From positions 1-64,000 of the forward strand of contig NZ_CDBL01000004.1 of assembly GCF_000820005.1 (NCBI RefSeq): a DNA stretch of 64,000 nucleotides, in the 5' to 3' direction. The DNA is from Aeromonas piscicola (GTDB taxonomy: Bacteria; Pseudomonadota; Gammaproteobacteria; Enterobacterales; Aeromonadaceae). Below the pieces are notes generated by a model. The model searched no databases. It had not been told where the DNA came from and was given only the letters and a program-made list of their open reading frames with translations. This document shows, piece after piece, positions 17,595 through 26,785 of the stretch. Both the position numbers and the translations under genes were made by a program. Position 1 is the stretch's first letter; each line of letters starts with the position of its first letter.

Positions 17595-17822
17595 CTATTT
17601 GGCGGCTTCCTCTGCCATCCGTGCGGCTCTTGGCTTATTCGTCCACATGGCAACACCGCGATGATCCGCGCAGATCCCCTCTTCGATCACGGCCCTGACC
17701 CGTGTACCGTCCTTGCAGATCGCCTGCCAGGCATCGGCGTCGTCGATGGCCATCGAGGGCGCATGGGAGCCGGAACTACAGGCGGTCAGCAACAGGGCAA
17801 ACAGGGGCAACAGGATTTTCAT
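17595..17822 (-). CDS. Small lipoprotein, DUF3761-like
   Basis: The 75-residue protein has a lipoprotein signal with lipobox LLTAC. The body contains CKDGTRVRAVIEEGICADHRG, with the spaced cysteines and C-x-x-H-x-G of DUF3761-type small secreted proteins. It follows the OhrR gene with a 34-base gap on the same strand and may be co-transcribed with it. Its role is unknown. Confidence 0.72.
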   Translation of the reverse strand: MKILLPLFALLLTACSSGSHAPSMAIDDADAWQAICKDGTRVRAVIEEGICADHRGVAMWTNKPRAARMAEEAAK

Positions 17823-17856
17823 GGGGTGGATCCTCAGCTGTATGGGTCGGCCGAAC

Positions 17857-18282
17857 TCAGCGCCCCAGCTGCGCCGAAATGCGATCGCAGAGCTGCTTGA
17901 GCTGGGCCAGTTCAGCATCGGCCAGATCCACCTGATTGCGCAAGTTGTCCGCCAGGCAGCACTCCTTGACCTCCTGCTGCAGCTGACGTCCCGCCTCGGT
18001 CAGACCAATGCATTTTTGCCGCTCATCCTCGCTGGAGACGGTTCGGGTCAGCCAGCCCTTGCTCTCCAGCCGCTTGACGATGGGGGTCAGGGTCCCCGCA
18101 TCCAGCCCGGTCTCCTGGCCAATCTCCTTGAGACTGACCTCATCCCGCGCCCACAGCGACAGCATCACCAGATACTGGGTATAGGTGAGATCCAGCCGGT
18201 CCAGCAGCGGCCGGTAGGCACGCATCACGGCATTGGAGGCGCTGTAGAGTGCAAAACAGACCTGCTTTTTCAATTCACTCAT
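17857..18282 (-). CDS. ohrR: OhrR, MarR-family organic peroxide sensor
   Basis: The 141-residue MarR-type protein has the OhrR N terminus: the reactive cysteine at residue 9 in QVCFALYSASNAVMRAYRPL, followed by tyrosines of the sensing pocket and a winged helix (SLKEIGQETGLDAGTLTPIV). In OhrR, oxidation of this cysteine by organic hydroperoxides releases DNA. It is divergent from ohr, with two repeated palindromic boxes between them, which supports this identity over other MarR types. GAGG precedes ATG 18282. Confidence 0.9.
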   Translation of the reverse strand: MSELKKQVCFALYSASNAVMRAYRPLLDRLDLTYTQYLVMLSLWARDEVSLKEIGQETGLDAGTLTPIVKRLESKGWLTRTVSSEDERQKCIGLTEAGRQLQQEVKECCLADNLRNQVDLADAELAQLKQLCDRISAQLGR

Positions 18283-18341
18283 GGGGGCACCTCGTTGGCA
18301 AGTGGGGCCAGTATACCCCAGGAAAATTGGGGGTTGAATAA

Positions 18342-18355
18342 TTTGCACACAAAAC
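18342..18355. promoter_or_regulatory. OhrR-type box 1
   Basis: TTTGCACACAAAAC recurs nearly unchanged 53 bases away as TTTGCACGCAAAAC. Two copies in the ohrR-ohr interval suggest operators. It also overlaps the expected ohrR promoter. Confidence 0.65.
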
Positions 18356-18394
18356 AGTTGTCAACCTCAGCTTTCGGGATTAGTCTGAATTTAC

Positions 18395-18408
18395 TTTGCA
18401 CGCAAAAC
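18395..18408. promoter_or_regulatory. OhrR-type box 2
   Basis: TTTGCACGCAAAAC has a TTTGC-GCAAA symmetric core and ends 17 bases before the ohr start. It is the better palindrome of the two and is placed to block ohr transcription. Confidence 0.65.
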
Positions 18409-18425
18409 AAATAAGAGACCCCGGC

Positions 18426-18872
18426 ATGAAGACACTCTATCGCACTCAAGCCATCGCCCAGGCGGGCCGCAACGGTGAGGTTCACACCCTGGACAACAGC
18501 CTGCAACTGGCGCTGGCGCTGCCGACCGCTCTCGGCGGCAACGGCAAGGGCAACAATCCGGAGCAACTGCTGGCCGCCGGTTATGCCGCCTGTTTCTCCA
18601 ATGCGCTGATCCACGTGGCCCAAAAACTCGGCACGCCCCTCTCCAGCGCTCCCGTCACGGCTGGCGTCGAGTTGCTGGACCTGGCCGATGGCCGCTTCAA
18701 CTTCGCCATCACGCTGGACGTAGCGCTCGCCGCAGCGCAGCCTGAACAGACGGCGCAGGCCGAGCAGATAGTGCGGCTGGCCCACCAGACCTGCCCCTTC
18801 TCCAACGCCATGCGGGGTAATGTCGTCACCCGGCTGTTGCTCAATGGCGCACCGCTGGAGGAGATAGCGTGA
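18426..18872 (+). CDS. ohr: Organic hydroperoxide resistance protein (Ohr/OsmC)
   Basis: The 148-residue protein is a thiol peroxidase of the Ohr subfamily. It starts TLYRTQAIAQAGRNGEVHT and has the two catalytic cysteines, in GYAACFSNAL (near residue 59) and HQTCPFSNAM (near 124). It reduces organic and fatty-acid hydroperoxides using lipoylated proteins. It is controlled by the divergent ohrR. A weak copy of the next gene's start overlaps its stop codon. Confidence 0.93.
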   Translation: MKTLYRTQAIAQAGRNGEVHTLDNSLQLALALPTALGGNGKGNNPEQLLAAGYAACFSNALIHVAQKLGTPLSSAPVTAGVELLDLADGRFNFAITLDVALAAAQPEQTAQAEQIVRLAHQTCPFSNAMRGNVVTRLLLNGAPLEEIA

Positions 18873-18894
18873 ATCGGTCCAGCCTCAACCCCAT
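18863..18894 (+). repeat. Possible degraded copy of the downstream oxidoreductase gene start
   Basis: CTGGAG, eight bases, then GTGAATCGGTCCAGCC occurs 86 bases upstream of CTGGAG, eight bases, then ATGAATCAGCTCAGCC, the true start at 18955. Twelve of the 16 bases after the spacer match. The GTG overlaps the ohr stop and opens a 29-codon frame ending in ATGA at the real start. It may be chance, but it fits the pattern at other loci here. Confidence 0.4.
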
Positions 18895-18954
18895 GGGAAG
18901 TAACCTGATGGCCACCCACGGGTTGCCAAACACCATCGAACTGGAGAAAAAACA

Positions 18955-19959
18955 ATGAATCAGCTCAGCCATCAAATCCAGCTGCTGCGTCGCCCGGTCG
19001 GCATGCCCGGCCTGGCCGACTTCACCCTGGTCGAAGTCGCCCTGCCCGAGTTGCAGGAAGGGGAGGTGCGGGTCACCAACCAGTGGCTGTCGGTGGATCC
19101 CTATATGCGCGGCCGCATGAGCGACGCCAAGAGCTATGCGCCCCCCTTCGCCCTGAATGGCCCGCTCGATGGCGGCGCCATCGGCACAGTGCAGGCCTCG
19201 CGCCACCCGGACTTTGCGGTGGGCGATCGGGTGAGCAGCATGCTGGGCTGGCGCGACAGCTTTGTCGCCAGGGCCGATCAGCTCACCCGCCTGCCCGATA
19301 CCAGGCTGCCACCCCAGCGCTTCCTCGGCGCCCTCGGCATGCCGGGCATGACCGCCTGGGTGGGTCTAAACCGCATCGCCAAGCTGCAAGCCGGTGAAAC
19401 CGTTCTGGTGTCGGCCGCCTCCGGCGCCGTCGGCTCCATGGTGGTACAGCTCGCCAAGCGGGCGGGGGCTCGTGTCATCGGCTCCACCGGCTCGGCCGAC
19501 AAGGTCGCCTATCTCAAGACGCTCGGTGCCGACGAGGTGATCAACTATCGCGAAATCCAGGATATCGATGCCGAGCTGGCGCGGCTTGCCCCGGAAGGGA
19601 TCCACGTCTACTTCGAGAACGTGGGTGGCGCCATGCTGGACGCGGCCCTCAACAACATGGCGGTGCACGGTCGCATCGTGATGTGCGGCCTCATCGAGCA
19701 GTACAACAGCAAGGGAGAGGCGAGCGGCCCGCGCAACCTCTCCCAGGTGATCCGCAAACGCCTCACCATGCAGGGGCTCATCGTATTCGAACACTGGCAG
19801 CACTACGGCGAGTTTCTGGCCGAGGTGACCCCGGCCTTCGACGCCGGTGCACTGCAGGCCGAAGAGACTGTCTATCAGGGGCTGGCCAGCATGCCGCAGG
19901 CCTTCATCGGTCTGTTCGAAGGGCGCAATACCGGCAAGATGCTGGTCAAGCTGGACTGA
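18955..19959 (+). CDS. NADP-dependent MDR-family oxidoreductase (CurA/YncB-like)
   Basis: The 334-residue zinc-independent medium-chain reductase has the leukotriene B4 dehydrogenase-like N terminus (VDPYMRGRMSDAKSYAPPF) and the nucleotide-binding AASGAVGSMVVQLAKRAGAR motif. These enzymes reduce enones and other activated double bonds with NADPH. Its place 83 bases after ohr on the same strand suggests a role in clearing lipid-peroxidation aldehydes, by inference. A strong terminator follows. Confidence 0.9.
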   Translation: MNQLSHQIQLLRRPVGMPGLADFTLVEVALPELQEGEVRVTNQWLSVDPYMRGRMSDAKSYAPPFALNGPLDGGAIGTVQASRHPDFAVGDRVSSMLGWRDSFVARADQLTRLPDTRLPPQRFLGALGMPGMTAWVGLNRIAKLQAGETVLVSAASGAVGSMVVQLAKRAGARVIGSTGSADKVAYLKTLGADEVINYREIQDIDAELARLAPEGIHVYFENVGGAMLDAALNNMAVHGRIVMCGLIEQYNSKGEASGPRNLSQVIRKRLTMQGLIVFEHWQHYGEFLAEVTPAFDAGALQAEETVYQGLASMPQAFIGLFEGRNTGKMLVKLD

Positions 19960-19988
19960 GTCACCGGACTGAACCATCAACTTGCATG

Positions 19989-20022
19989 ACGGGCCCATCC
20001 GCCCTAAGGTGGGCCCGTTTTT
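19989..20022 (+). terminator. Intrinsic terminator after the oxidoreductase gene
   Basis: ACGGGCCCA and TGGGCCCGT pair and TTTTTAT follows, 30 bases past the stop. Confidence 0.85.
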
Positions 20023-20046
20023 ATGGTGCAATCCGCCGTTTCAGCC

Positions 20047-20116
20047 GGGAGCTTTTCTTAATGTCTACTCCCTATCCCCGCGTCGGTGGTCGATGATAGT
20101 GCCATCTTGACCAACC
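20047..20116 (+). repeat. Degraded copy of the Nudix gene start
   Basis: GGAGCTTTTCTTA, an ATG at 20061 and the next 28 bases repeat the ribosome-binding region and first ten codons of the gene at 20154, 93 bases away, with one extra A before the ATG. After codon 10 the copy diverges by a small insertion, then matches again at CATCTTGACCAAC. The copy reads MSTPYPRVGGR and stops at 20096. Confidence 0.9.
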
Positions 20117-20153
20117 CGTTTGCCCCGCTTCATCCCAGCAAGGAGCTTTTCTT

Positions 20154-20597
20154 ATGTCTACTCCCTATCCCCGCGTCGGTGTCGGCGTCATCTTGACCAA
20201 CAGTCAGGGCCAGGTGCTGCTTGGCAAGCGCAAGGGCAGCCATGCCCCCTACTGGTCCATCGCAGGCGGCCATCTGGAGCTGGGTGAGAGTTTCGAGTCG
20301 GCGGCGATCCGGGAAGTGGCCGAGGAGACAGGTTTTCGGATCAGCAACCCCAGCGTCATCGCCATCACCAATAACCTGGAGACCTGGCGCGAGAGCGGGC
20401 TGCACTATATCTCTGTCACCCTGCTGGCGCAGGTGGAAGGAGAGCCGCAGCTGCTGGAGCCGGAGAAGTGTGAAGGCTGGGTCTGGTGCGATCCCCGCGA
20501 CCTGCCGGAGCCTCACTTCGATGCCAGTCGCCAATCGATAGCCTGCTGGCTGGCCGGTCGTTGCTATTTGCCACAACCAGGCCAGCCGACAGAGTGA
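20154..20597 (+). CDS. Nudix hydrolase
   Basis: The 147-residue protein has a complete Nudix box G-x5-E-x7-R-E-x2-E-E-x-G (GGHLELGESFESAAIREVAE followed by ETG) at residues about 38-60, which binds the metal for pyrophosphate hydrolysis. The fold resembles nucleotide-triphosphate Nudix enzymes that clean the nucleotide pool; the exact substrate is unknown. AAGGAG lies nine bases upstream of the ATG. It stands alone after a terminator and its start has a second copy upstream. Confidence 0.92.
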   Translation: MSTPYPRVGVGVILTNSQGQVLLGKRKGSHAPYWSIAGGHLELGESFESAAIREVAEETGFRISNPSVIAITNNLETWRESGLHYISVTLLAQVEGEPQLLEPEKCEGWVWCDPRDLPEPHFDASRQSIACWLAGRCYLPQPGQPTE

Positions 20598-20718
20598 CCA
20601 TTGCCAGCTGGCGGGCAGGGCTCGGCTACCAGCCAACAGCACAGCCCTGATATGTCATAAAAAAGTCACCGCTTTGTCATATCATCGGGGGCGATGATGA
20701 CAACGAGGGAGTGACGAC

Positions 20719-21861
20719 GTGGGGCAGGTATTCATTCAATTTCTGTGGTTGGGCTGTGTCAGCTTCGGCGGGCCGGCCGCCCATATCGGCTATTTCCAGC
20801 GTACCTTCGTCACTCGCCTTGGCTGGCTAAGCCAGGCCGAATTCGCCCAGTTGCTGGCGCTGTGCCAATTGCTGCCGGGCCCCGCCTCCAGCCAGCTCGG
20901 CTTCGCCATCGGCCGCCAGCGGGCAGGCCTGGGCGGCGCACTGGCCGCCTTTATCGGTTTTACCCTGCCCTCATTTCTGTTGTTGCTGGCCGCCGCCATC
21001 GGGGTAGGGCAACTCACGGCCAATGTCTGGCTGGATGCCGCCCTGCACGGCCTCAAGCTGCTGGCTCTGGTGGTGGTCGCGGATGCGGTGCTCACCATGA
21101 GCCGCCAGTTCTGCAAGACGGTGCTGGCCCAGGGGATCATGGTGGCGACCGCCGCTGCGCTCTGGTGGCAACCCGGCCTGCTGACCCAGCTCGTCATGCT
21201 GGCGGGGGCCGCCCTGCTCTGCGCCCGCATGGGGGCGCCGCAAGTACCAGGCCCACAACCCCCAATGCCTCTGCGCCAGCCCCACTGGCCCACCCTGCTG
21301 CTGTTTGCCCTGTTGTTTGTCGGCCTGCCGCTGCTGGCCACCGACACCGCCAGCCAGCTGGTTGCCGACTTCTACCGGGCAGGCAGCCTGGTGTTTGGCG
21401 GCGGCCACGTGGTGCTGCCCCTGCTGGCCGAGAGCGTGGGCCACAGTCTCAGCCAGCAGCAGTTTCTGACCGGCTACAGTCTGGCCCAGCTGGTGCCCGG
21501 CCCCATGTTCACCCTGGCCACCTTTCTCGGCGCTCAGCTGCTGCCAGCCACACCGCTGGCGGGTGCCCTGCTGGCAACCTTGGCACTGTTCCTGCCCGGC
21601 TTTCTGCTGTTGTGGGCCCTGGGGCCCTGCTGGCAGAGCTGGCTGGCCCGCCCCCGGCTGGCAGGGGCCGTGACCGGCATCAACGCCGCCGTGGTGGGCC
21701 TACTGCTGGCCGCTTTCTATCAGCCGGTGTGGCAGAGCGCGGTACAGGTGCCGACCGATCTGGCGCTGGCCGCCGTCGGCTTCTATCTGTTGCGAGTATT
21801 GAAACTGCCCATTCTGGCGCTCGCCGGACTGCTGGTGGGGGCAGCCATGCTGCTGGCCTGA
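20719..21861 (+). CDS. chrA: ChrA-type chromate transporter
   Basis: The 380-residue membrane protein has two homologous halves, as in long-chain CHR proteins. Each has the FGG and LPGP signatures (SFGGPAAHIGYFQR and LLPGPASSQL; VFGGGHVVLPLL and LVPGPMFTLA). ChrA exports chromate, and some members may carry other oxyanions. The start is GTG 20719 after GAGGGAG. It is followed by a strong terminator shared with msrB. Confidence 0.9.
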   Translation: MGQVFIQFLWLGCVSFGGPAAHIGYFQRTFVTRLGWLSQAEFAQLLALCQLLPGPASSQLGFAIGRQRAGLGGALAAFIGFTLPSFLLLLAAAIGVGQLTANVWLDAALHGLKLLALVVVADAVLTMSRQFCKTVLAQGIMVATAAALWWQPGLLTQLVMLAGAALLCARMGAPQVPGPQPPMPLRQPHWPTLLLFALLFVGLPLLATDTASQLVADFYRAGSLVFGGGHVVLPLLAESVGHSLSQQQFLTGYSLAQLVPGPMFTLATFLGAQLLPATPLAGALLATLALFLPGFLLLWALGPCWQSWLARPRLAGAVTGINAAVVGLLLAAFYQPVWQSAVQVPTDLALAAVGFYLLRVLKLPILALAGLLVGAAMLLA

Positions 21862-21885
21862 GCCAGACGCCGGGCCATGCGCCAT

Positions 21886-21923
21886 AAAAAACGGCGCCCC
21901 TGCTGGCAGGGGCGCCGTTTTTT
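21886..21923. terminator. Bidirectional terminator between chrA and msrB
   Basis: AAAAAACGGCGCCCCTGC pairs with GCAGGGGCGCCGTTTTTT around a two-base gap. T-runs on both strands serve the two convergent genes. Confidence 0.9.
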
Positions 21924-21941
21924 CATGTTCAAACTGGTCAC

Positions 21942-22328
21942 TCAGGCGCCAGGATCGAAATCCAGACTCAGGCTGTTGACGCAGTAACGCTGACCCGTCT
22001 CGGTCGGCCCGTCTGGAAAGACGTGACCCAGGTGGGAGCCGCACTGGCTGCAGGTGATTTCCACCCGTTTCATGCCGTGGCTGCTGTCCTCTGTGTAGGT
22101 CACTGTGCCCTCGATGGCTCGATCGAACGAAGGCCAGCCACAGCCGGAGTCAAACTTGGCATCCGAGTGAAACAGCACGCTCTTGCAGCAGACACAAAGA
22201 TAGTCGCCACTCTTGCGGTTGTGCAGCAGAGCGCCGCTGTAGGGCTGCTCGGTGCCTTTCTCCCAGCAGACGCGAAACTGTTCCGCACTCAGCTTGTTGC
22301 GCCACTGCTCAGCATTGTTGTTGCTCAT
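21942..22328 (-). CDS. msrB: Peptide-methionine (R)-S-oxide reductase
   Basis: The 128-residue cytoplasmic enzyme repairs R-methionine sulfoxide. Two CxxC pairs (CVCC and CSQC) hold zinc, and the catalytic cysteine is in [13 protein letters not shown] near the C terminus. WPSFDRAI and [10 protein letters not shown] are MsrB signatures. ATG 22328 follows AAGGAGTCGGT. It is a single-gene unit. Confidence 0.95.
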   Translation of the reverse strand: MSNNNAEQWRNKLSAEQFRVCWEKGTEQPYSGALLHNRKSGDYLCVCCKSVLFHSDAKFDSGCGWPSFDRAIEGTVTYTEDSSHGMKRVEITCSQCGSHLGHVFPDGPTETGQRYCVNSLSLDFDPGA

Positions 22329-22384
22329 ACCGACTCCTTGCCATTTATCACGGCGCCCAGCATACCCAGTCAAGCTGCTTTGCT

Positions 22385-24526
22385 CTACCCCGCCAGCGGG
22401 AACTGTGATCCGGTTGGCAACACGGCAGCAACATCAGGCATGGCAACGACCCCCTCTTCGGCCAGCGCCACCGCCGTCAGGGCGACCCGCTCCAGCAACT
22501 TGAGGGAGTGGGCCCGGCCAACCGCCACCTGACGCTTGATGTCATCGGGCAGGAAGGGCAGGCCGTCGTTGGTGGCCGTGTCTATGGTCTGGATCCACTC
22601 CAGCCCCTCCCCCGGCGGTGGCAGGCGGAACTGGATGTCGTAGTCGCTGGCGTTGAACAGCACGTACCAGCGCTCCCCCTCGCACAGCTGCATGCCGATA
22701 TCCATGGCAAACGCCTGCCCCATGGGCGCGTGCCAATCCTGATCGGTGAGCTGATGACCATCCGGGTGATGCCAGTTGACCTGATGGCAGCTGGTGGGTG
22801 CCCCGTTCCAGCTGTCATCGCTCAGCTGCAGATTGGCGAAGACGGTCGACTCCGCCCGCAGCGCCATCATCTGCTGGGTGAAGGCGAGCAGCCGCTCGTC
22901 TTCCGGCCGCCACTGCCAGTTGACCCAGCTTATCTGGTTGTCCTGACAGTAGGCGTTGTTGTTGCCCAGCTGGCTGCGCCCCATCTCATCCCCGGCCAGG
23001 AAGTGCGGCGTGCCCTGGGAGAGCAGCAGGGTGGCAATCAGATTGCGCTTCTGCTGCTGGCGCAGGTTGTTCACTCTGGGATCGAGCGTCGGCCCCTCCA
23101 CCCCGTGGTTGTTGGAGAGGTTGTTGCCGTGACCATCCCGGTTGTCCTCTCCGTTGGCCTGGTTGTGGCGCTGGTTGTAGGAGACCAGATCCTCCAGGGT
23201 GAAGCCATCGTGATAGCAGAGGTAGTTGACGCTGGTGTGGGGCGCACGCCAGTTCTTGGGGAAGAGATCCCGTGACCCCACCAGCCGGGTGGCGAAATCC
23301 CCCATCTTGCCGGCATCACCACGCCAGAAGGCGCGCACCGTGTCGCGATAGCGGTCGTTGATCTCCAGCCACTGGCTCGGGAACTGGCCGAGTCGATAGC
23401 CGAATGGCCCTATGTCCCAGGGCTCGGCAATGAGTTTCACTCGCGCCAGCACGGGATCCGCCATCATGGCTTTGAAGAAGGCCCCCATGGGATCGAACTC
23501 CCCCGCCTCCCGCGCCAGGGTCACCGCCAGATCGAAGCGGAAACCGTCCACCTGCATCTCGGTCACCCAGTAGCGCAGGGCATCCAGCACCAGTCGCAGG
23601 CTGTTGGGGTGATCCAGGTTGACGCTGTTGCCACAGCCGGTGACGTTGGCATGACGGCCGTAGTCGGGGCCGTGGGCGCCCGCCTCGAAGGCGTAGTAAC
23701 CCGCATTGTCGAACCCCTTGAACGACAGCATGGGGCCATCGGAGCCGGATTCGGCGGTGTGGTTGTAGACCACGTCCAGTATCACCTCGAGCCCGGCCCT
23801 GTGCAGCTCGCGCACCATGGTCTTGAACTCGGTCACCGCCTCCCCCGCTCCGTAGCGTGGCTCGGGGGCGAAGAAGGCGATGGGGTTGTAGCCCCAGTAA
23901 TTGGTGAGCCCCAGCTGCTCCAGCCTGGGCTCGGACATGAAGGCCGCCACCGGCATCAGCTGCACCGAGGTGATGCCGAGGGACTTCAGATGCTCGAGGA
24001 TGAGCGGGTGACAGATGCCGAGGTAGGTGCCGCGCAGCTCGCTCGGCACCCCCTGATGCTGGCGGGTGAAGCCCTTGACGTGGGTTTCGTAGATAACGGT
24101 GCGCTCTGACGAGATGCCGGGCTTGCCTATCCCCTGCCAGTCGAAGGCATCATCCACCACCACAGACTTGGCCACCATGGCCGCACTGTCGCCCTCATAC
24201 AGCTTGTCGTCCCAATGGGTCGCCCGGCTGAGCGCCCTGGCATAGGGGTCGATCAGCAGCTTCTGCGGATCGAACAGCATCCCATCCTGGGGCGTGCCAT
24301 GCACCCGATAGCCATAACGCTGACCGGCCTTGACGCCGCGCACGTAACCGAAGCGATACTGGCCACGGCGGCCGGGCAGCGCCAGCCGGGCCAGCTCCTG
24401 CTCCTGCTCGTCGAACAGGCAGAGCTCCACCTTGTCCGATTGCGGGGCCCAGACGCAGAAGTGACAACCCGTCTCATCGAGCAGGGCACCCAGCGGGTGG
24501 TCCTGCCCTTTTTCCATTGCAAACAT
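22385..24526 (-). CDS. glgX: Glycogen debranching enzyme GlgX
   Basis: The 713-residue GH13 enzyme has an N-terminal CBM48-like domain and the catalytic trio: Asp in [13 protein letters not shown], Glu in LIAEPWDIG and Asp in [14 protein letters not shown]. It hydrolyses alpha-1,6 branches of trimmed glycogen. The start overlaps the glgB stop as TGATG. It is the last gene of malQ-glgB-glgX. No glgC, glgA or glgP is inside the window. Confidence 0.93.
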   Translation of the reverse strand: MFAMEKGQDHPLGALLDETGCHFCVWAPQSDKVELCLFDEQEQELARLALPGRRGQYRFGYVRGVKAGQRYGYRVHGTPQDGMLFDPQKLLIDPYARALSRATHWDDKLYEGDSAAMVAKSVVVDDAFDWQGIGKPGISSERTVIYETHVKGFTRQHQGVPSELRGTYLGICHPLILEHLKSLGITSVQLMPVAAFMSEPRLEQLGLTNYWGYNPIAFFAPEPRYGAGEAVTEFKTMVRELHRAGLEVILDVVYNHTAESGSDGPMLSFKGFDNAGYYAFEAGAHGPDYGRHANVTGCGNSVNLDHPNSLRLVLDALRYWVTEMQVDGFRFDLAVTLAREAGEFDPMGAFFKAMMADPVLARVKLIAEPWDIGPFGYRLGQFPSQWLEINDRYRDTVRAFWRGDAGKMGDFATRLVGSRDLFPKNWRAPHTSVNYLCYHDGFTLEDLVSYNQRHNQANGEDNRDGHGNNLSNNHGVEGPTLDPRVNNLRQQQKRNLIATLLLSQGTPHFLAGDEMGRSQLGNNNAYCQDNQISWVNWQWRPEDERLLAFTQQMMALRAESTVFANLQLSDDSWNGAPTSCHQVNWHHPDGHQLTDQDWHAPMGQAFAMDIGMQLCEGERWYVLFNASDYDIQFRLPPPGEGLEWIQTIDTATNDGLPFLPDDIKRQVAVGRAHSLKLLERVALTAVALAEEGVVAMPDVAAVLPTGSQFPLAG

Positions 24527-26703
24527 CAAGACTCCTGTTTGATGAACAAGGTCGCGAGCGGCGGCAGATCCAGCACTATGCTGTGCCCCATCCCCTGCCA
24601 GGGAGTCGGCTCGGCGACGAAGACCAGACCCACATCATAGTTGCTGCCCCAGTAATGCTCGCTGTCGGTATTGAGCACCACGCGATAGCGGCCGGCGGCC
24701 GGCACGCCGAGTCGGTAGGCGATGCGCGGCACAGGGGTAAAGTTGCAGGCCACCATGACAGGATGGGCCCCCTGCTTGTCGGCCCGCAGCCAGGCAAAGA
24801 CACTGTTGTCGGCGTCGTTGTGATCCAGCCAGCGGAAACCGGTCTGATCATAATCGGCCTGATACAAGGCAGGCTCATGACGATAGAGATGGTTGAGATC
24901 GCGGATCAACCGCTGCTGACCGCCGTGCTTGGGGTACTGCAGCAGGTGCCAGGGCAGCTGGGCGTCGTGATTCCACTCGTTGCTCTGGGCTATTTCTGTG
25001 CCCATGAAGTTGAGCTTCTTGCCCGGATGGGCATACATGAAGCCCATATAGGCGCGCAGATTGGCCGATTGCTGCCATTCGTCGCCAGGCATCTTGTAGA
25101 GCATGGAGTGCTTGCCGTGCACCACCTCGTCGTGGGAGAGCGACAGGATGAAGTTCTCGTCATAGTGGTACACCATGGAGAAAGTCATGTCGTTGTGGTG
25201 ATAGCGACGGTGAATAGGCTCTTTCTGCATGTAGGTGAGGGTGTCGTGCATCCAGCCCATATTCCACTTGAAGCCAAAGCCGAGGCCACCGAGGAAGGTG
25301 GGACGAGACACGCCGGCAAAGGCGGTGGACTCTTCGGCTATGGTCATGGCGTGGGGATACTTGCCGTACACCTCTTCGTTGGTCCACTTCAGCAGACTGA
25401 TCGCCTCATAGTTGTGGTTGCCACCGTCGACGTTCGGCACCCACTCGCCGGCATTGCGCGAATAATCCAGATAGAGCATGGAGGCGACCGCATCCACCCG
25501 CAGGCCGTCGATGTGGAACTTGTCGAGCCAGAACAGGGCGCTCGCCACCAGGAACTGGCGCACCGTATTGCGGCCAAAGTCGTAGATGTAGGAGTTCCAG
25601 TCGGGGTGCCAGCCACGGCGCGGATCTTCGTACTCATAGAGCGGCGTGCCGTCAAAGCGAGCCAGACCGTGGGCATCGGACGGGAAGTGAGCCGGCACCC
25701 AGTCCAGGATGACGCCTATGCCGGCCTGGTGGCACTGATCCACGAAATATTTGAAGTCATCAGCACTGCCGTAACGGCTGGTAGGAGAGAACATGCCCAC
25801 CGGCTGATAGCCCCAGGAGCCGCTGAACGGATGCTCGGAGACCGGCAGCAATTCGATATGGGTGTACTCCATCTCCTTGATGTAGGCCACCAGATCCACC
25901 GCCAGCTCGCGCCAGCTCAGGCTGTCGCCGTTGGGGTGACGCTTCCAGGAGCCGACATGCAGCTCGTAGATGGAGAGCGGCTGATCCCGCTTGTCATTCT
26001 GCTGACTCTCGCGCCAGGCGGCATCCTGCCACTGGTATTGCTCGTGGTCATACACCACTGAGGCGAACGACGGGTACTGCTCGCAGTAGAAACCGACCGG
26101 GTCGCTCTTGTGAGGCAGACGATGACCGGCAGGATCCTTGAGTTCAAACTTGTAGCGATCTCCGGCCTTGAGGCCCGGCACGAACAGCACCCAGTGACCA
26201 CACTGACTGCGCTGCATGGGGTGGCGGCGACCATCCCAGAAGTTGAAATCGCCGATCAGGCTCACGGCGGTGGCGCTCGGCGCATAGACGGCAAAACGCA
26301 CCCCCTCCACCTGCACGCCAAGGTGCTCCACGCTGCGCAGTTGTGCGCCAAGCGTGTGGTAGATGTTTTCCGGCTGGGAGGTCAGTTCTGCCAGACCGGC
26401 CCAACCCGCATCCTGAAACTGGTAGGGGTCGACGAACTCGGCTTTGGCATCGGGATAGTCGGCGAGCAACTGGTAGGGAAAGGGATTCTTGCGGCGGGTG
26501 AAAACAGTTTCAAAAAGGCCCGATTCATCGGAGGGCGCCAGGGTGGCAACGATTTTGCCCGACTTGAGATCCCTGACGCGCACCTCGAGGGCATCCGGCA
26601 ACCAGGCGGTCAGTTTGAGGCCAGGCCCATCCGGGTTGGCCTGCAGGCCTAAATGAGAGAAGGGATCGGCACAGCGGGCAGCAACCAAACGTTCAACGAG
26701 CAT
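24526..26703 (-). CDS. glgB: 1,4-alpha-glucan branching enzyme
   Basis: The 725-residue GH13 enzyme moves short alpha-1,4 chains to alpha-1,6 positions in glycogen. It has the branching-enzyme N-terminal extension, a CBM48 region (FAVYAPSATAVSLIGDFNFW) and the catalytic residues Asp (LRVDAVASMLYLDYS), Glu (IAEESTAF) and Asp (LSLSHDEVVHG). The length is typical of gammaproteobacterial GlgB. An 82-base gap with a hairpin separates it from malQ. Confidence 0.96.
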   Translation of the reverse strand: MLVERLVAARCADPFSHLGLQANPDGPGLKLTAWLPDALEVRVRDLKSGKIVATLAPSDESGLFETVFTRRKNPFPYQLLADYPDAKAEFVDPYQFQDAGWAGLAELTSQPENIYHTLGAQLRSVEHLGVQVEGVRFAVYAPSATAVSLIGDFNFWDGRRHPMQRSQCGHWVLFVPGLKAGDRYKFELKDPAGHRLPHKSDPVGFYCEQYPSFASVVYDHEQYQWQDAAWRESQQNDKRDQPLSIYELHVGSWKRHPNGDSLSWRELAVDLVAYIKEMEYTHIELLPVSEHPFSGSWGYQPVGMFSPTSRYGSADDFKYFVDQCHQAGIGVILDWVPAHFPSDAHGLARFDGTPLYEYEDPRRGWHPDWNSYIYDFGRNTVRQFLVASALFWLDKFHIDGLRVDAVASMLYLDYSRNAGEWVPNVDGGNHNYEAISLLKWTNEEVYGKYPHAMTIAEESTAFAGVSRPTFLGGLGFGFKWNMGWMHDTLTYMQKEPIHRRYHHNDMTFSMVYHYDENFILSLSHDEVVHGKHSMLYKMPGDEWQQSANLRAYMGFMYAHPGKKLNFMGTEIAQSNEWNHDAQLPWHLLQYPKHGGQQRLIRDLNHLYRHEPALYQADYDQTGFRWLDHNDADNSVFAWLRADKQGAHPVMVACNFTPVPRIAYRLGVPAAGRYRVVLNTDSEHYWGSNYDVGLVFVAEPTPWQGMGHSIVLDLPPLATLFIKQES

Positions 26704-26726
26704 CGAGATTTCCTTTCATAGCTGAG

Positions 26727-26756
26727 CATCCGCTCCGGCCAGGGCCGAAGCGGATG
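26727..26756 (-). other. Hairpin in the malQ-glgB gap
   Basis: CATCCGCT and AGCGGATG face each other across about 14 bases. No T-run follows, so it may stabilise mRNA ends or adjust relative expression rather than terminate. Confidence 0.4.
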
Positions 26757-26785
26757 TAAGTGAGTCACGTTTTGTCGGCAGTGGC

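Noticed and set aside
24517..26061. Long open frame on the plus strand opposite glgB
   Set aside because: Shadow of glgB; composition and lack of motifs argue against a gene.
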